From an uncultured Lachnospiraceae bacterium (GTDB lineage Bacteria > Bacillota > Clostridia > Lachnospirales > Lachnospiraceae): 39,921 nt of DNA. The stretch's first letter is position 1, and every line of letters begins with the position of its first letter. The notes under the pieces were generated by a model. It was not told where the DNA came from, did not search any database, and saw nothing but the letters and a program-made list of their open reading frames with translations. Of the stretch, positions 1 through 9,033 are shown piece by piece. The position numbers and the translations under genes are program-made. The stretch covers positions 32,160 to 72,080 of the forward strand of contig CAJUSJ010000009.1 in assembly GCA_910588865.1 (NCBI GenBank). Reading direction: 5' to 3'.

Positions 1-125
1 TTCCCGGTTCATCCGTCCCTGGCTCGTCGGTTCCCGGTTCATCCGTCCCTGGCTCGTCGGTTCCCGGTTCATCCGTCCCTGGTTTGTCAGTCCCCGGCTC
101 GTCAGTTCCTGGTTCATCGGTTCCT
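1..125 (-). repeat. Tandem repeat coding a Gly-Thr-Asp-Glu-Pro spacer
   Basis: A 30-base unit (ten residues, two copies of GTDEP) is repeated exactly at 1-30 and 31-60 and continues in diverged form to about 125. It encodes an acidic, proline-rich spacer such as often links secreted domains to a wall-binding region. The array runs off the left edge, so its length is unknown. Confidence 0.9.
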
Positions 126-3100
126 GGTTCATTGCCTTCTTTCTCTTTAACCAAAATCTCGAAAGTGTCCGTAAATACCTTGATTTCGTCATTAATGGCT
201 ATCCGATAGGTGACAACCACGGTTTTTGTTCCCGGCACTGATGTATTGGCTCCACTGATATCGTATCCGCTGATATGTTTTGTTGTTCCGTCATCATAGA
301 CCGCTTCCACAGAAAGGCCCTTCATGGAAAATTCCTCTCCGGCCTTGTATATGGTTTTCTCCGGCAGTGATACAATCTTAATTCCCGTCATCACTTTTCT
401 GGTCTCCTCAGGTTTTCCCGTGAATTCCAGACCGTCAATCGCTTCTTTCAATTCATCACAGACCTGATTTACTCTGTCCTGATCTTTCAAGGTCAAAGTC
501 TTATCTTTCAGTATCTCCTTTGCCTGTTCAAGGGCATCTTTCAGAACCTCATAAGATTCCTCTGTATAATCCTTTTTATTTTTAGATTCCCCGATCAATA
601 CCAGGTCCTCCAGCTTCTTGGTATCTGCCTTCAGGTTTTCTTCTTTCTCCATATCCCACACGGCGTTCATCAGATCCCAATAGGTCTGGTGGATGTCTTC
701 CCTGGAAGCTTTAAAATCCACAAGAAGTTCTGAGGCCTTGTTGAAAGCTTTCATAAGACGTTCTTTGGCTGCCGGAGTAAGCTTGTCAGCCTCACCTTGG
801 TTCAAAAGCTCTGCCACTTCTGTGTAGAGAGACAGAAGCGCGTTTTTGTCTTCCGGCTCGATAATACTTAAATTCACTGTGGCAACCATCTGGTTAGGAT
901 TTTCAATAGACTCATGTCCCTCCAGATCCAGGTAGCCGATACATGTGTAGAAAAATTCCTTAGTCGGGTCATAGGCGCAGTCCGGGAACCAGTACTGAAC
1001 CTTTACATCTGCCTCCTGACCGTTGTCCAACACTACTTTCACGGTCTCAGGAAGGCCCAGCTCATCCCATGGTGTCTCTGTCATCTTGATGATAGGCTGA
1101 ATTTCTTTCACTGCCGCCACCTTGGCCAGAGCCTCCAGTACAGTAACCTTACATACTACAGGTATATTGACTCCTTCTGCTTTTCCCCATACCTGGAAAG
1201 TTCCCTGGGTTCCATATTGAGCAGGACGGATCTCATCCCATTCCACCACGGCAGTCTTCTCGCTGCCGTCGGAATACATGACTTTTACTTGTTCCGGAAG
1301 AACCGGAGCCTTTCCGGCAGGAGTCGATACGGCAAGTTCCTCTGTTCCCGTCTCGTAGACATTGGACAGCACCATAGTAGGAGCCATGGCCCCGGCCCTC
1401 TCTTTGGAGGCAAAATCAATTCCCCCATTGTCCCCGGTGGCAAACTCGCCAAAATATTCGGTTGCCATCAAGAAGGAATATTTTGTCTGCCCATCCTTTT
1501 TGTATGCTTTCTTTACCCAATCTGTCACATCCAGTTCTACCATATAATTATGAAGATCCCTGATATCCGCATACACGATTCTCTTGTTTTCTATTGCCAA
1601 TTTTTGAGGATCTCCCGCTGATACTTGACTCCATTTAATTCCTGTTTCTTCCCATGTATCGTATTCCGTCTCATAGACATTGAGGTAAAAAGCCTGGTTG
1701 ATGTTCTTCCAATCGGCCTCGTTTACTCCAGGCCGAGTCATCTGCATCTTGATGGAAATCTTTGTGGCAGAATTAATATTTTCTTCCTTTCCTGTAAGAT
1801 CAAAAGCAATAAGACCTCTTCTTGTATAAGCAGGCGCATTTGTCGCTGTCTTTATTTTAATTACGGTATTATCATTGCCATTATCATCTTCCTGGGCATA
1901 ACCGTCTTTCGCGACAGTAACCTCCTCCACAGTCTTTCCGTCTCCTATGGTCCCGATCACTGTAACCTTTGCCACAAACTCGGTCTCCAGGTTCCCTGAT
2001 CGTCCCTTTACTTCTACGACCCCTTCCTTTGAGTACTTTTCCACGTCCAGTTTTTCCCACTCTACTTTCATGTCCGCGGTAATATTGCCTTCAAAGGTTG
2101 CCGTCACATACTCCGGCAAAGTCGGATAAATTCCCGCGTAAGTCGTAACCTCTACAACCTCCGCGCTTTCCGCTTTTTGCGCCACCACGATCATGGCTGT
2201 CACCTGGTTTGATAAACCGGGAAGGTGTCCCAGAAGTTTAATAACTCCTGGTTTTGTCCAGTCTTCCTCCCTCAGCTCATCCCACTCCACCGGGTACTCA
2301 TAAGTCTTTCCATCCATTGTAACTCCCAATGAGTGGGGCAGCTCCGGCTTTACCCCCACCATGGTGACAATCTTTACTTCCTCCACAGATTCTGCTTCCT
2401 CATCTTCTACAGAAAATTCAAGAGCGCCGATGTCTGCCCGGCCCGCGATAGTGTTGCCCATAAGATCCTGGGTGGGCATTCCCTCTATTCTCTGTCCTGC
2501 TCGAATACATGGAGAGCCTTCTGTCAGGGCGTAAGGCTCCGACCGTTTCTGAATCAGCTCCTTTGTGAAGTCTGAATCCGCCAGCTTCTCAAGCTCCTCC
2601 AGGGGGAACACATAATCTGAGTAGTCCTTTCCTCCGTCATAGTCCACAAGCTTCGGGTCCGCAAAAATATTTCCTTTTTTCTCCAGTTCTTCTTTTGTAA
2701 GAAAACTTCCGTTTCTCGTATTCAGAATACTCTCCGGCCAGATACAGTTGTTCTCAATCCTGCTTTCTGGATGAATCTTGGACTCCATATTTTTGCCGTT
2801 TTCATCTGGTACATCTAAAGGCGCAAAAGTGACTACAGCTCCGTCCTGGGCCAGGACAATATTGTTTTTAAAATCAATAAAACAGGTTCTGTCGGATTTG
2901 CCGCCATACAGTGCGGTCTTTTTCCCCTGGCCAAAAGTAACAAAGGTATTATTATAGATCTTACCTACCCTGCTCCCTGTATCAAAAGCTGTGTTGTCAT
3001 AGTGGATCAGCTGCTGCTGCATCTCTTTTCCGTTTGGAAATGTGCCCAAACCGTCGTTGATACTGATGTTGTACCGGAATATGGTGTTATCCTGGCTGGC

Positions 3101-4327
3101 CATAAACAGCATGGCCCCTCCTCCGCAGTCGTGGCTCAAGTTGTACTGAAAGATATTGTTCTTATTATTCATGTCGGAGTCAAAAGCTTCTCCGTCATCA
3201 TAACCGTACTTGTTTCCGTACACCTCGTTGTACTGTACCACCACATCGTCGGCAAACATTGTCCAGCACTGAGCGTAGTTGACTTTTCCCCTGTCCATAC
3301 CGCAGGAAGAATTGACCATGTTCCCTTCCACCAGGCCGCCTATGGTCTCCGTCAGAACAATGCCGTCTCCTGCCACATCCTGAAGATAATTATTACGGAT
3401 TGTGACATCGGAGAAGTTCTTTAAAAATTCATTTCTCCCCCATCCGGAACTGCCGATATCTGTGTTGCACTTGTTTCGAATACCTTCTATGGCTACATTC
3501 TTTACATAATTCCCTTCAATCAGCACATCGGAGAATGCCGCCCTTCCCATGGCCTTGGCTGTCAGATTGCCGTTATCGTCAATGGTCACTCTGTTGCCGT
3601 CTTTATCCAGATAATGTCCCATGATAATAATACCGCCGGAGGTTTTTCCTCCTTTTAAGCTGGAGTTCACGTCATGGACATAACAGTTCTTCACCACAAT
3701 ATGGTCATAAACCTTTTTCTGGTTGGATGAATAGATCAGGATTCCTGCCCTCTCACTGGTGCCGCTGTCCATAGACTCTCCCGCCTCGTCTGTGGCCTCC
3801 AGGTTTGTCACCTCGAGATTGTAGATTTCCCAGTGCTCTTCGTTGTAGATCGTCACCGCTCCGGTGATGGAAGGACCTGATGTACCATTTCCGTTGATGA
3901 TCGGACGGTTTCCTTCGCCATACATATCAATGATAATGGGCGCTCCCTCTCGTCCGCTTCCTTTAGGATTCAGAGGCTGATTCCAGATTCCGTCAGCTTT
4001 TAACAGAATCTTGTCTCCGGGAAGAAAGGTCTTTCCATTGACCCTGTCAAAACTCTTCCAGGCTGTCTCCTCCGTTTTTCCGTCATTTTTGTCGTCTCCT
4101 GCCACCGCGTCTACATAGTAGACAGTCCCTTCCTCCTGCCGCGCCGCCCTCAGACCATTGGAAACTGTCCCTTTGTCCGCGTCAGATGGAGACCCTTCTC
4201 TGCTGTTGTCGGAAAACGACTTGGCCATGGTTTCTTTGTAAGTGCCTCCATAAACAGGTACAGTGTTGAACATCAACGCCGCCGCTATCACAAAAGCTGT
4301 TCGTCTCGGTCTGTGCCATTGTGCCAT
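1..4327 (-). CDS. Large secreted right-handed beta-helix protein, C-terminus cut by the window edge
   Basis: The frame is open from the ATG at 4327 (ribosome site AAAGGGGG eight bases upstream) to the left edge, about 1442 codons without a stop. A basic start and hydrophobic run (residues 8-25) look like a signal peptide. YYVDAVAGDDKNDG near residue 71 is the usual opening of pectate-lyase-like parallel beta-helix proteins, and Asn-rich repeats (EGNYVKN, IRNNYLQD) run to about residue 630. Two bacterial Ig-like modules follow (about 650-790), then a region resembling DNRLRE/CBM96 (about 793-985), two more Ig-like modules, FIVAR-like helices (about 1160-1300), a Big_3-like module (about 1306-1390) and a GTDEP spacer. 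The layout fits an extracellular, probably wall-attached polysaccharide-active protein. The catalytic type (lyase, hydrolase or epimerase) cannot be told from the sequence. The DUF2264 gene lies 147 bases upstream on the same strand. Confidence 0.85.
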   Translation of the reverse strand, partial: MAQWHRPRRTAFVIAAALMFNTVPVYGGTYKETMAKSFSDNSREGSPSDADKGTVSNGLRAARQEEGTVYYVDAVAGDDKNDGKTEETAWKSFDRVNGKTFLPGDKILLKADGIWNQPLNPKGSGREGAPIIIDMYGEGNRPIINGNGTSGPSITGAVTIYNEEHWEIYNLEVTNLEATDEAGESMDSGTSERAGILIYSSNQKKVYDHIVVKNCYVHDVNSSLKGGKTSGGIIIMGHYLDKDGNRVTIDDNGNLTAKAMGRAAFSDVLIEGNYVKNVAIEGIRNKCNTDIGSSGWGRNEFLKNFSDVTIRNNYLQDVAGDGIVLTETIGGLVEGNMVNSSCGMDRGKVNYAQCWTMFADDVVVQYNEVYGNKYGYDDGEAFDSDMNNKNNIFQYNLSHDCGGGAMLFMASQDNTIFRYNISINDGLGTFPNGKEMQQQLIHYDNTAFDTGSRVGKIYNNTFVTFGQGKKTALYGGKSDRTCFIDFKNNIVLAQDGAVVTFAPLDVPDENGKNMESKIHPESRIENNCIWPESILNTRNGSFLTKEELEKKGNIFADPKLVDYDGGKDYSDYVFPLEELEKLADSDFTKELIQKRSEPYALTEGSPCIRAGQRIEGMPTQDLMGNTIAGRADIGALEFSVEDEEAESVEEVKIVTMVGVKPELPHSLGVTMDGKTYEYPVEWDELREEDWTKPGVIKLLGHLPGLSNQVTAMIVVAQKAESAEVVEVTTYAGIYPTLPEYVTATFEGNITADMKVEWEKLDVEKYSKEGVVEVKGRSGNLETEFVAKVTVIGTIGDGKTVEEVTVAKDGYAQEDDNGNDNTVIKIKTATNAPAYTRRGLIAFDLTGKEENINSATKISIKMQMTRPGVNEADWKNINQAFYLNVYETEYDTWEETGIKWSQVSAGDPQKLAIENKRIVYADIRDLHNYMVELDVTDWVKKAYKKDGQTKYSFLMATEYFGEFATGDNGGIDFASKERAGAMAPTMVLSNVYETGTEELAVSTPAGKAPVLPEQVKVMYSDGSEKTAVVEWDEIRPAQYGTQGTFQVWGKAEGVNIPVVCKVTVLEALAKVAAVKEIQPIIKMTETPWDELGLPETVKVVLDNGQEADVKVQYWFPDCAYDPTKEFFYTCIGYLDLEGHESIENPNQMVATVNLSIIEPEDKNALLSLYTEVAELLNQGEADKLTPAAKERLMKAFNKASELLVDFKASREDIHQTYWDLMNAVWDMEKEENLKADTKKLEDLVLIGESKNKKDYTEESYEVLKDALEQAKEILKDKTLTLKDQDRVNQVCDELKEAIDGLEFTGKPEETRKVMTGIKIVSLPEKTIYKAGEEFSMKGLSVEAVYDDGTTKHISGYDISGANTSVPGTKTVVVTYRIAINDEIKVFTDTFEILVKEKEGNEPGTDEPGTDEPGTDKPGTDEPGTDEPGTDEPGTDEPGTDEPG

Positions 4328-4340
4328 AAAAATGCCCCCT

Positions 4341-4409
4341 TTGTTATCTTTTATAAAAGTATAACAAAGAGGACGCTTTGCATAAATGTAACATTTTTCG
4401 ATTTACATT
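4341..4409 (-). promoter_or_regulatory. Probable promoter and palindromic operator of the beta-helix gene
   Basis: A near-perfect palindrome spans 4341-4367: arms TTGTTAT/ATAACAA around the 12-base palindrome CTTTTATAAAAG, with one extra base on one side. It touches the ribosome site and contains a -10-like TATACT (minus strand, 4358-4363). The matching -35 is poor (TTTATG), which hints at activator dependence. A second inverted repeat (AATGTAA...TTACATT, 4385-4409) lies upstream. No regulator is identified; the AraC protein encoded at 6622 is a reasonable guess. Confidence 0.45.
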
Positions 4410-4474
4410 AATATCTTAAGATTCACAATATCTGCTTTATAATTCAATATATAATATAATAATATTTATATAAT

Positions 4475-6502
4475 TTATAACATTAGGTGTCCTTCAAGTC
4501 CGTCATAATCTACAACCATGGTTCTTCCATCCTTCATAGCCAGCGTCACCGGACCATAAGCGCCGTAGCCGTCCCTGTCTCCATAGGAGATGCTTTCAAT
4601 AGGGAACAGCTCCTCATCTGTCCAGGGACTGTCGTCTTCCTTTGTGAGAATGGCGGAAACCGCGACATAGGGACCGTACTCATAACAGCGGCTTCTGGAC
4701 AGTGTCCCGTAGGCCAGAATGCTTGGCCGTCCAAAAGGATTGACGCCGGTCCGCCGTTTCACTTTCAGAGACTGCCAGCCGCCCCATGTCACAAGGGCCA
4801 TCTGTCTTCCTCCCTTCCCTTTCAGTATGACCGCTGACCCCTTGTTATCTTCCCGATATTCCACAACCGGCTCTGTGCCATCCTCATTCACCGGGAACCC
4901 GTAGGCCCCCATTGTCAGGGTAAACGGCCCTGTGGGGATTCGAAACTTATCTACCCGCACCATCCCTCCCGCCACAGGGAAATCCGCCAGATCCACACAG
5001 GGAAGGGCCTGGAAACTGAACCGGAAATCAAAGTATTCTTTGCGGTAAAGGACTCCGGATTTCACTCCGCCGTAGAGAATCACATTGGGGACAGCCGGAG
5101 ATTTTCCCTCCCCCATGGACAGGCTGTACTGCATGGCCTCTGCCCCTCCATAATCAAAGGCTTCCCACGGATAGTGGCTGTGGAATCCCAGGCGGACATA
5201 GTAAGGCACATACTCGTTTCCCGGCCCAAACAGGCCTTTGGCCGCGCGGAACTCACAGGCCCCGTTGGCACCCAGCCTGGCCGCCGCGATCCCCGGCCCA
5301 TCCATGACGGTTTCCACAAAACCGTTCTTTCCCACATGGTCCCAATCTCCCCGGTTCTCCCTGGCTGTCCAGAAGGGGTGATCCTCCGGATAGGTCAAAG
5401 CCACCATGGGGTTGGCGATCCAGTAAGGGCTTTCCGCGCAGCTGTAGCCCTGGACCATGGGCAGAAACTGACCGTAGAATCCAAGGGCAGGCACGCCGTT
5501 TACAAACACATCTTCCCTGGTTATGAACTGCAAAAGCGCGCCGGAGTTCACCCACCGGGCATATCCCGGGTCCGCTTTGGGATGGTTTAAGAGAAAGGCG
5601 GAAGCATAGGGGGAGGCGGCGGCATTGCGGTAAATCCCGCTTCTTCCCCACAGTGTTACATGGCCCTGGCTGTCAAACATGGAAGAAAACACATCGGTCA
5701 TCGCGTTGGCATATTCTTCAATCTTTGCCGCGATCTCTGGTTCATTTTCATAGCCGTACCACTGATTCCACACAGGCCCATAGACCTGAAAGGCCCATGG
5801 AGTGTAGTAGTCAAACCGATGGCCGTCCCGGTACCAGCCGTCTCCCGCATAGTAGGTCAGGATGGCCTGGCTGTGGTCTCTCATCAGCCCTGTGTCGATG
5901 TCATACCCTTCCTTCCACAGAAATCCTAAAATCAGCATGTTAAACAGCCGCCAGTTGTGGGACTCTGTCTTCTCAACCCCAAAACCCATAAGGTATTCAG
6001 CGATTTTCTTCTGCTCTTCCTCTGTGTAAGTCTCCCATATTACCTCCCTGCACTGGTCCAGGCCGATGACCAGGGAAGCGCACTCACAGGTGTGCTGAAA
6101 GGTGGTCTCCCCCTCCACCGCTATGGACAAAAGATCTTTCCAGTTTTTCAGATAATTCTTGTGTCCCTCTGTCACTGCCCACAAGATCATGTTCTTGTAG
6201 TACTCTGCCACAGAGATACCCTTTACTCTGGACCGGGGGCGGTTTCTCAGAAGGGGGGCCGCTATGAGAAAGCTTCTGGCCAGGCCCTCAAATTTCTCCG
6301 CGTAATCTTTGGCAGGGGAGGTGTCCTTTCTGGGATAGCTGACTTCAAACTCCACTCGTCTGCTGACAGGAAGATCCTCTTCTGATGATAAATTAGAAAA
6401 AATTCCTTCCAGCAAAAATTCACAGGCACTAAGCCAGTGTTCTCTGGTCATCCCTGTGTATGGGCTGGCCAGAAAATCCGGATTCTTTACCACAAATTTC
6501 AT
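4475..6502 (-). CDS. DUF2264 family protein, probable cytosolic glycosidase
   Basis: This 675-residue protein matches the DUF2264 family in length and in features such as SHNWRLFNMLILGFLWKEG, GDGWYRDGHRFDYYTPWAFQ and GRSGIYRNAAASPYASAFLL, which suggest an alpha/alpha-barrel N-terminal half and a beta-rich C-terminal half. I recall members being assigned beta-glucuronidase activity (GH154), but cannot check that here. There is no signal peptide, so it should act in the cytosol on imported oligosaccharide. The start chosen is the ATG at 6502, preceded by AGGAGAAGG; the ATG at 6541 would add 13 very basic residues with no good ribosome site. The divergent AraC gene and the downstream beta-helix gene suggest one uronide-type polysaccharide locus. 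Confidence 0.85.
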   Translation of the reverse strand: MKFVVKNPDFLASPYTGMTREHWLSACEFLLEGIFSNLSSEEDLPVSRRVEFEVSYPRKDTSPAKDYAEKFEGLARSFLIAAPLLRNRPRSRVKGISVAEYYKNMILWAVTEGHKNYLKNWKDLLSIAVEGETTFQHTCECASLVIGLDQCREVIWETYTEEEQKKIAEYLMGFGVEKTESHNWRLFNMLILGFLWKEGYDIDTGLMRDHSQAILTYYAGDGWYRDGHRFDYYTPWAFQVYGPVWNQWYGYENEPEIAAKIEEYANAMTDVFSSMFDSQGHVTLWGRSGIYRNAAASPYASAFLLNHPKADPGYARWVNSGALLQFITREDVFVNGVPALGFYGQFLPMVQGYSCAESPYWIANPMVALTYPEDHPFWTARENRGDWDHVGKNGFVETVMDGPGIAAARLGANGACEFRAAKGLFGPGNEYVPYYVRLGFHSHYPWEAFDYGGAEAMQYSLSMGEGKSPAVPNVILYGGVKSGVLYRKEYFDFRFSFQALPCVDLADFPVAGGMVRVDKFRIPTGPFTLTMGAYGFPVNEDGTEPVVEYREDNKGSAVILKGKGGRQMALVTWGGWQSLKVKRRTGVNPFGRPSILAYGTLSRSRCYEYGPYVAVSAILTKEDDSPWTDEELFPIESISYGDRDGYGAYGPVTLAMKDGRTMVVDYDGLEGHLML

Positions 6503-6531
6503 TTTTTTCCTTCTCCTCTTGCGTTTTTGTG

Positions 6532-6559
6532 ATTTTATCATACAATAGAATCAGCGCAA
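6532..6559 (-). promoter_or_regulatory. Candidate promoter of the DUF2264 gene
   Basis: On the minus strand, TTGCGC (6554-6559) and TAAAAT (6532-6537) are 16 bases apart, 30 bases upstream of the start codon. The whole divergent intergenic space is 119 bases (6503-6621), so promoters and AraC sites for both genes must overlap here. Confidence 0.35.
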
Positions 6560-6621
6560 GTTCTTTGCTGTTTTTTGTAGTTTTATTGCGTTATCTGACT
6601 TTTGCTCTGGAGGTAATGATT

Positions 6622-7500
6622 ATGGGGGAAGAAAAGAATCCAATATACCAGCAGGTCCATTTTCCTGAGATGATCCGAAGCCATCACATGCTGTCCGGCT
6701 CTGCTTCCAATGAAGCTTACCATATGCATGACTCCTTTGAACTATTTCTTTTTCTTCAGGGCAACGTGGATTACTATATTGACCGACACCGCTATCATCT
6801 AAAAAGGGGAAATCTGCTGTTGATCAACAGCAGTGAGATTCATCGGGTAAAAATCTTAGACAGTATGCCCTATGAACGGATCGCCACCCATTTCTATCCG
6901 GAACTGGCCCAAAGATTCTCCACCCCTTCCTCTGATCTTCTGGCCTGTTTTGAAAACCGCGGATCCGGGGAGGACAATCTTATTTATCTGGACAACGCCC
7001 GCCTGGAACAGTATCTGTCCCTGGCAGACCGGCTTCACACCGCTCTGGCAGGCCGCCGCTTCGGCCACGACGTCCTTGCCAACACCTGCCTGGCCCAGAT
7101 GCTGGTCCTCGTAAACACCTGCTTCTACTCCTTGTCCTACCAGGCAAACAACACCATGCCTCATCTGTCGGGACAGATCATGGCCTACATCAACGAACAC
7201 CTGTGCCGCCCTCTCACCATCCAGGAACTGGCAGACCAGGTCCACTTGGATCCCTCCTACTTAAGCCGAAGATTCAAGGAACAGGCCGGATGCTCCATCA
7301 GGGAATATATAATCCTGAAGCGGATCGCGCTGGCAAAGGAGCTGCTCCGCCAGGGAAAAACCGTTACCGAAGTGTGTCAGAACAGCGGGTTTTACGACTA
7401 CGCCAACTTTATCCGCACATTTAAAAAATACGCCGGACTGCCGCCGGGACAGTATGGGCGGCAGATGAGAGCCGGATTTTTGGATGAGAGGGGCACATGA
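6622..7500 (+). CDS. AraC family transcriptional regulator
   Basis: This is a 292-residue regulator with an N-terminal cupin-like sensor (HMHDSFELFLFLQGNVDYYI, GNLLLINSSEIHRV) and a C-terminal double helix-turn-helix domain (LTIQELADQVHLDPSYLSRR, then TVTEVCQNSGFYDYANFIRT). TGGAGG at 6608-6613 sits eight bases before the ATG at 6622, which favours that start; the ATG at 6616 is too close to it. It is divergent from the DUF2264 gene and probably controls the carbohydrate locus in response to a sugar. Its 3' end faces the STM4011-like gene with only 15 bases between, and no terminator is visible there. Confidence 0.92.
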   Translation: MGEEKNPIYQQVHFPEMIRSHHMLSGSASNEAYHMHDSFELFLFLQGNVDYYIDRHRYHLKRGNLLLINSSEIHRVKILDSMPYERIATHFYPELAQRFSTPSSDLLACFENRGSGEDNLIYLDNARLEQYLSLADRLHTALAGRRFGHDVLANTCLAQMLVLVNTCFYSLSYQANNTMPHLSGQIMAYINEHLCRPLTIQELADQVHLDPSYLSRRFKEQAGCSIREYIILKRIALAKELLRQGKTVTEVCQNSGFYDYANFIRTFKKYAGLPPGQYGRQMRAGFLDERGT

Positions 7501-7515
7501 AATCATCCCTGCCTT

Positions 7516-9033
7516 TTATTTCTGCCAGTATCCGCACATTTTCATCATCTCCTGGTCTTCTTTTGAATCCCCTGCTGCCGCCGTTTCTTCCACAGGGATA
7601 TTCGCGAGGCAGCACAAAGTTCTTACACCATTGGCTTTGGTGGCCTTGAAGGCTGCCGCCTGAAGGCAGTTTCCTTCCCTCCAAAACCGGACTTGGTCCT
7701 CTCCATGGCTCTGACGCAGCTCCTGGAACTCCTCCTCCTTCCACGGCCGACGGACAGGACGCGTCAATGTGACCTTATAAACAATGCCCTGGCTCTCATA
7801 GACCAGAACCCTGGCTTTCCGTCTCCTGGCCTCCTCCCGCAAAACCGGAATCCACTGTCTGTCCAAGGGACTGAAAATTTCCCGGGACTCCTTCTCCTGC
7901 CCCCCCTTTTCCCAATACGCCACATGGGCTCCTCCGGCAAAGACCCCTCCAACAAACAGGGACCACACCTTTTGACACCGCCTTCTGGCCTCCCGAACAG
8001 GCAAAGTTGTGGCAAAAAACAGTTTGACCCCCATACTTGCCGCCAGTTCCAGGCCTGTCCTGGTAAACCGGGGGATCTCCTTTTCCCCCTCCGGGATCAA
8101 CGTCCCCTCAATATCCAGAAAAGCGCCTTTCACTGTCCTGGGAATCCGAAACACCGGATAAGACCCAAAAAACACCTGACTCACCGGATCCTGCCGCCCT
8201 CCGTAGGCCAGATAGCAGGAGCACCTTTTTCTCCCGCACCACGACTGTGTCCAATAATCTTGATCTTCAGGCCTGCCATACCAGTTTCCCCTGAGAACGG
8301 GACTGATGTTGCATCTGCGGACAGTTCCCGCCGCCTCCACAAAAAGCCGGTCCCGGCACTGCCTGATATCCGGCTCCGCGGCCGCCAGCTCCCTGATAAA
8401 AAATGGATCTATGGCCTCAAACTCCCTAATCTCCTCTTTTGTATAAGGCCTTCCCAGACCATCCATCTTGTTGATCCAAAGATAAATGTCAGAGGGAAGA
8501 CGCTGTCTCAGACAGCGGATAATCTTAAGATTCTCAGGAACCCCCACCGTCCCCGCACACATGGAGATCCCGCTGTCCCTGACCCGTCGGCACTGTCTGA
8601 CAAATTCATCCACAGAAACCATGTCCGGATGGAAGGTTGCCCACAGACGAAGCTTTCCCGTAAGCCCGCCGGCCCTCTTATACTCCTCCGCGGATTGTTC
8701 CACAGAAAAACTTAAATTGGTCTGGGCTCCCACAAAGTCCAGGGCAGATCCGGCCCCAAGGCGGCCAAGGCCCTGCCAGTACCAGCTGTGAATCAGAGCC
8801 TCACCATAAGGCACCACCATGACAGCGCCTGTTAAAGGCCGGGAATCCTCTCCCTCCGCCTCCAGGGCATTGCCCTTTAAAACGCTTTCCACAAACCGGA
8901 ACCATTGGTCCTTATCCCTGTCCAGCTCTCTCAGAGAACCTTTGCGCTTGGAAAACGGACAGTAGCCGCAGTGATAATTACAGCTTTTTAAACTGCCCCT
9001 GTAAAGAACCGTGATCTTTTTGGTGAGCATCAT
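7516..9033 (-). CDS. STM4011 family radical SAM protein fused to a HAD domain
   Basis: This 505-residue protein has two parts. Residues 1-300 are a radical SAM enzyme: CNYHCGYC gives the CX3CX2C cluster ligands C18, C22 and C25, and C241, C266, C271 and C273 may bind an auxiliary cluster, as in the STM4011 family. Residues about 301-505 form a Cof-type HAD domain: motif I FLDIEGTL (about 305-312), a threonine motif II (FFATTLP), lysine region KATKANGV and acidic AAGDSKEDQEMM (about 486-497). The usual second Asp of DxDGT is Glu, as in enolase-phosphatase E1. The start overlaps the STM4012-like gene by 56 bases and GGAGG precedes it, so the two are translationally coupled. Last gene of the operon. 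The substrate is unknown. Confidence 0.88.
   Translation of the reverse strand: MMLTKKITVLYRGSLKSCNYHCGYCPFSKRKGSLRELDRDKDQWFRFVESVLKGNALEAEGEDSRPLTGAVMVVPYGEALIHSWYWQGLGRLGAGSALDFVGAQTNLSFSVEQSAEEYKRAGGLTGKLRLWATFHPDMVSVDEFVRQCRRVRDSGISMCAGTVGVPENLKIIRCLRQRLPSDIYLWINKMDGLGRPYTKEEIREFEAIDPFFIRELAAAEPDIRQCRDRLFVEAAGTVRRCNISPVLRGNWYGRPEDQDYWTQSWCGRKRCSCYLAYGGRQDPVSQVFFGSYPVFRIPRTVKGAFLDIEGTLIPEGEKEIPRFTRTGLELAASMGVKLFFATTLPVREARRRCQKVWSLFVGGVFAGGAHVAYWEKGGQEKESREIFSPLDRQWIPVLREEARRRKARVLVYESQGIVYKVTLTRPVRRPWKEEEFQELRQSHGEDQVRFWREGNCLQAAAFKATKANGVRTLCCLANIPVEETAAAGDSKEDQEMMKMCGYWQK

Noticed and set aside
914..3424. Plus-strand open frames opposite the beta-helix gene
   Set aside because: They are antisense to a long continuous minus-strand coding frame with signal peptide and clear domains, and have no ribosome sites.
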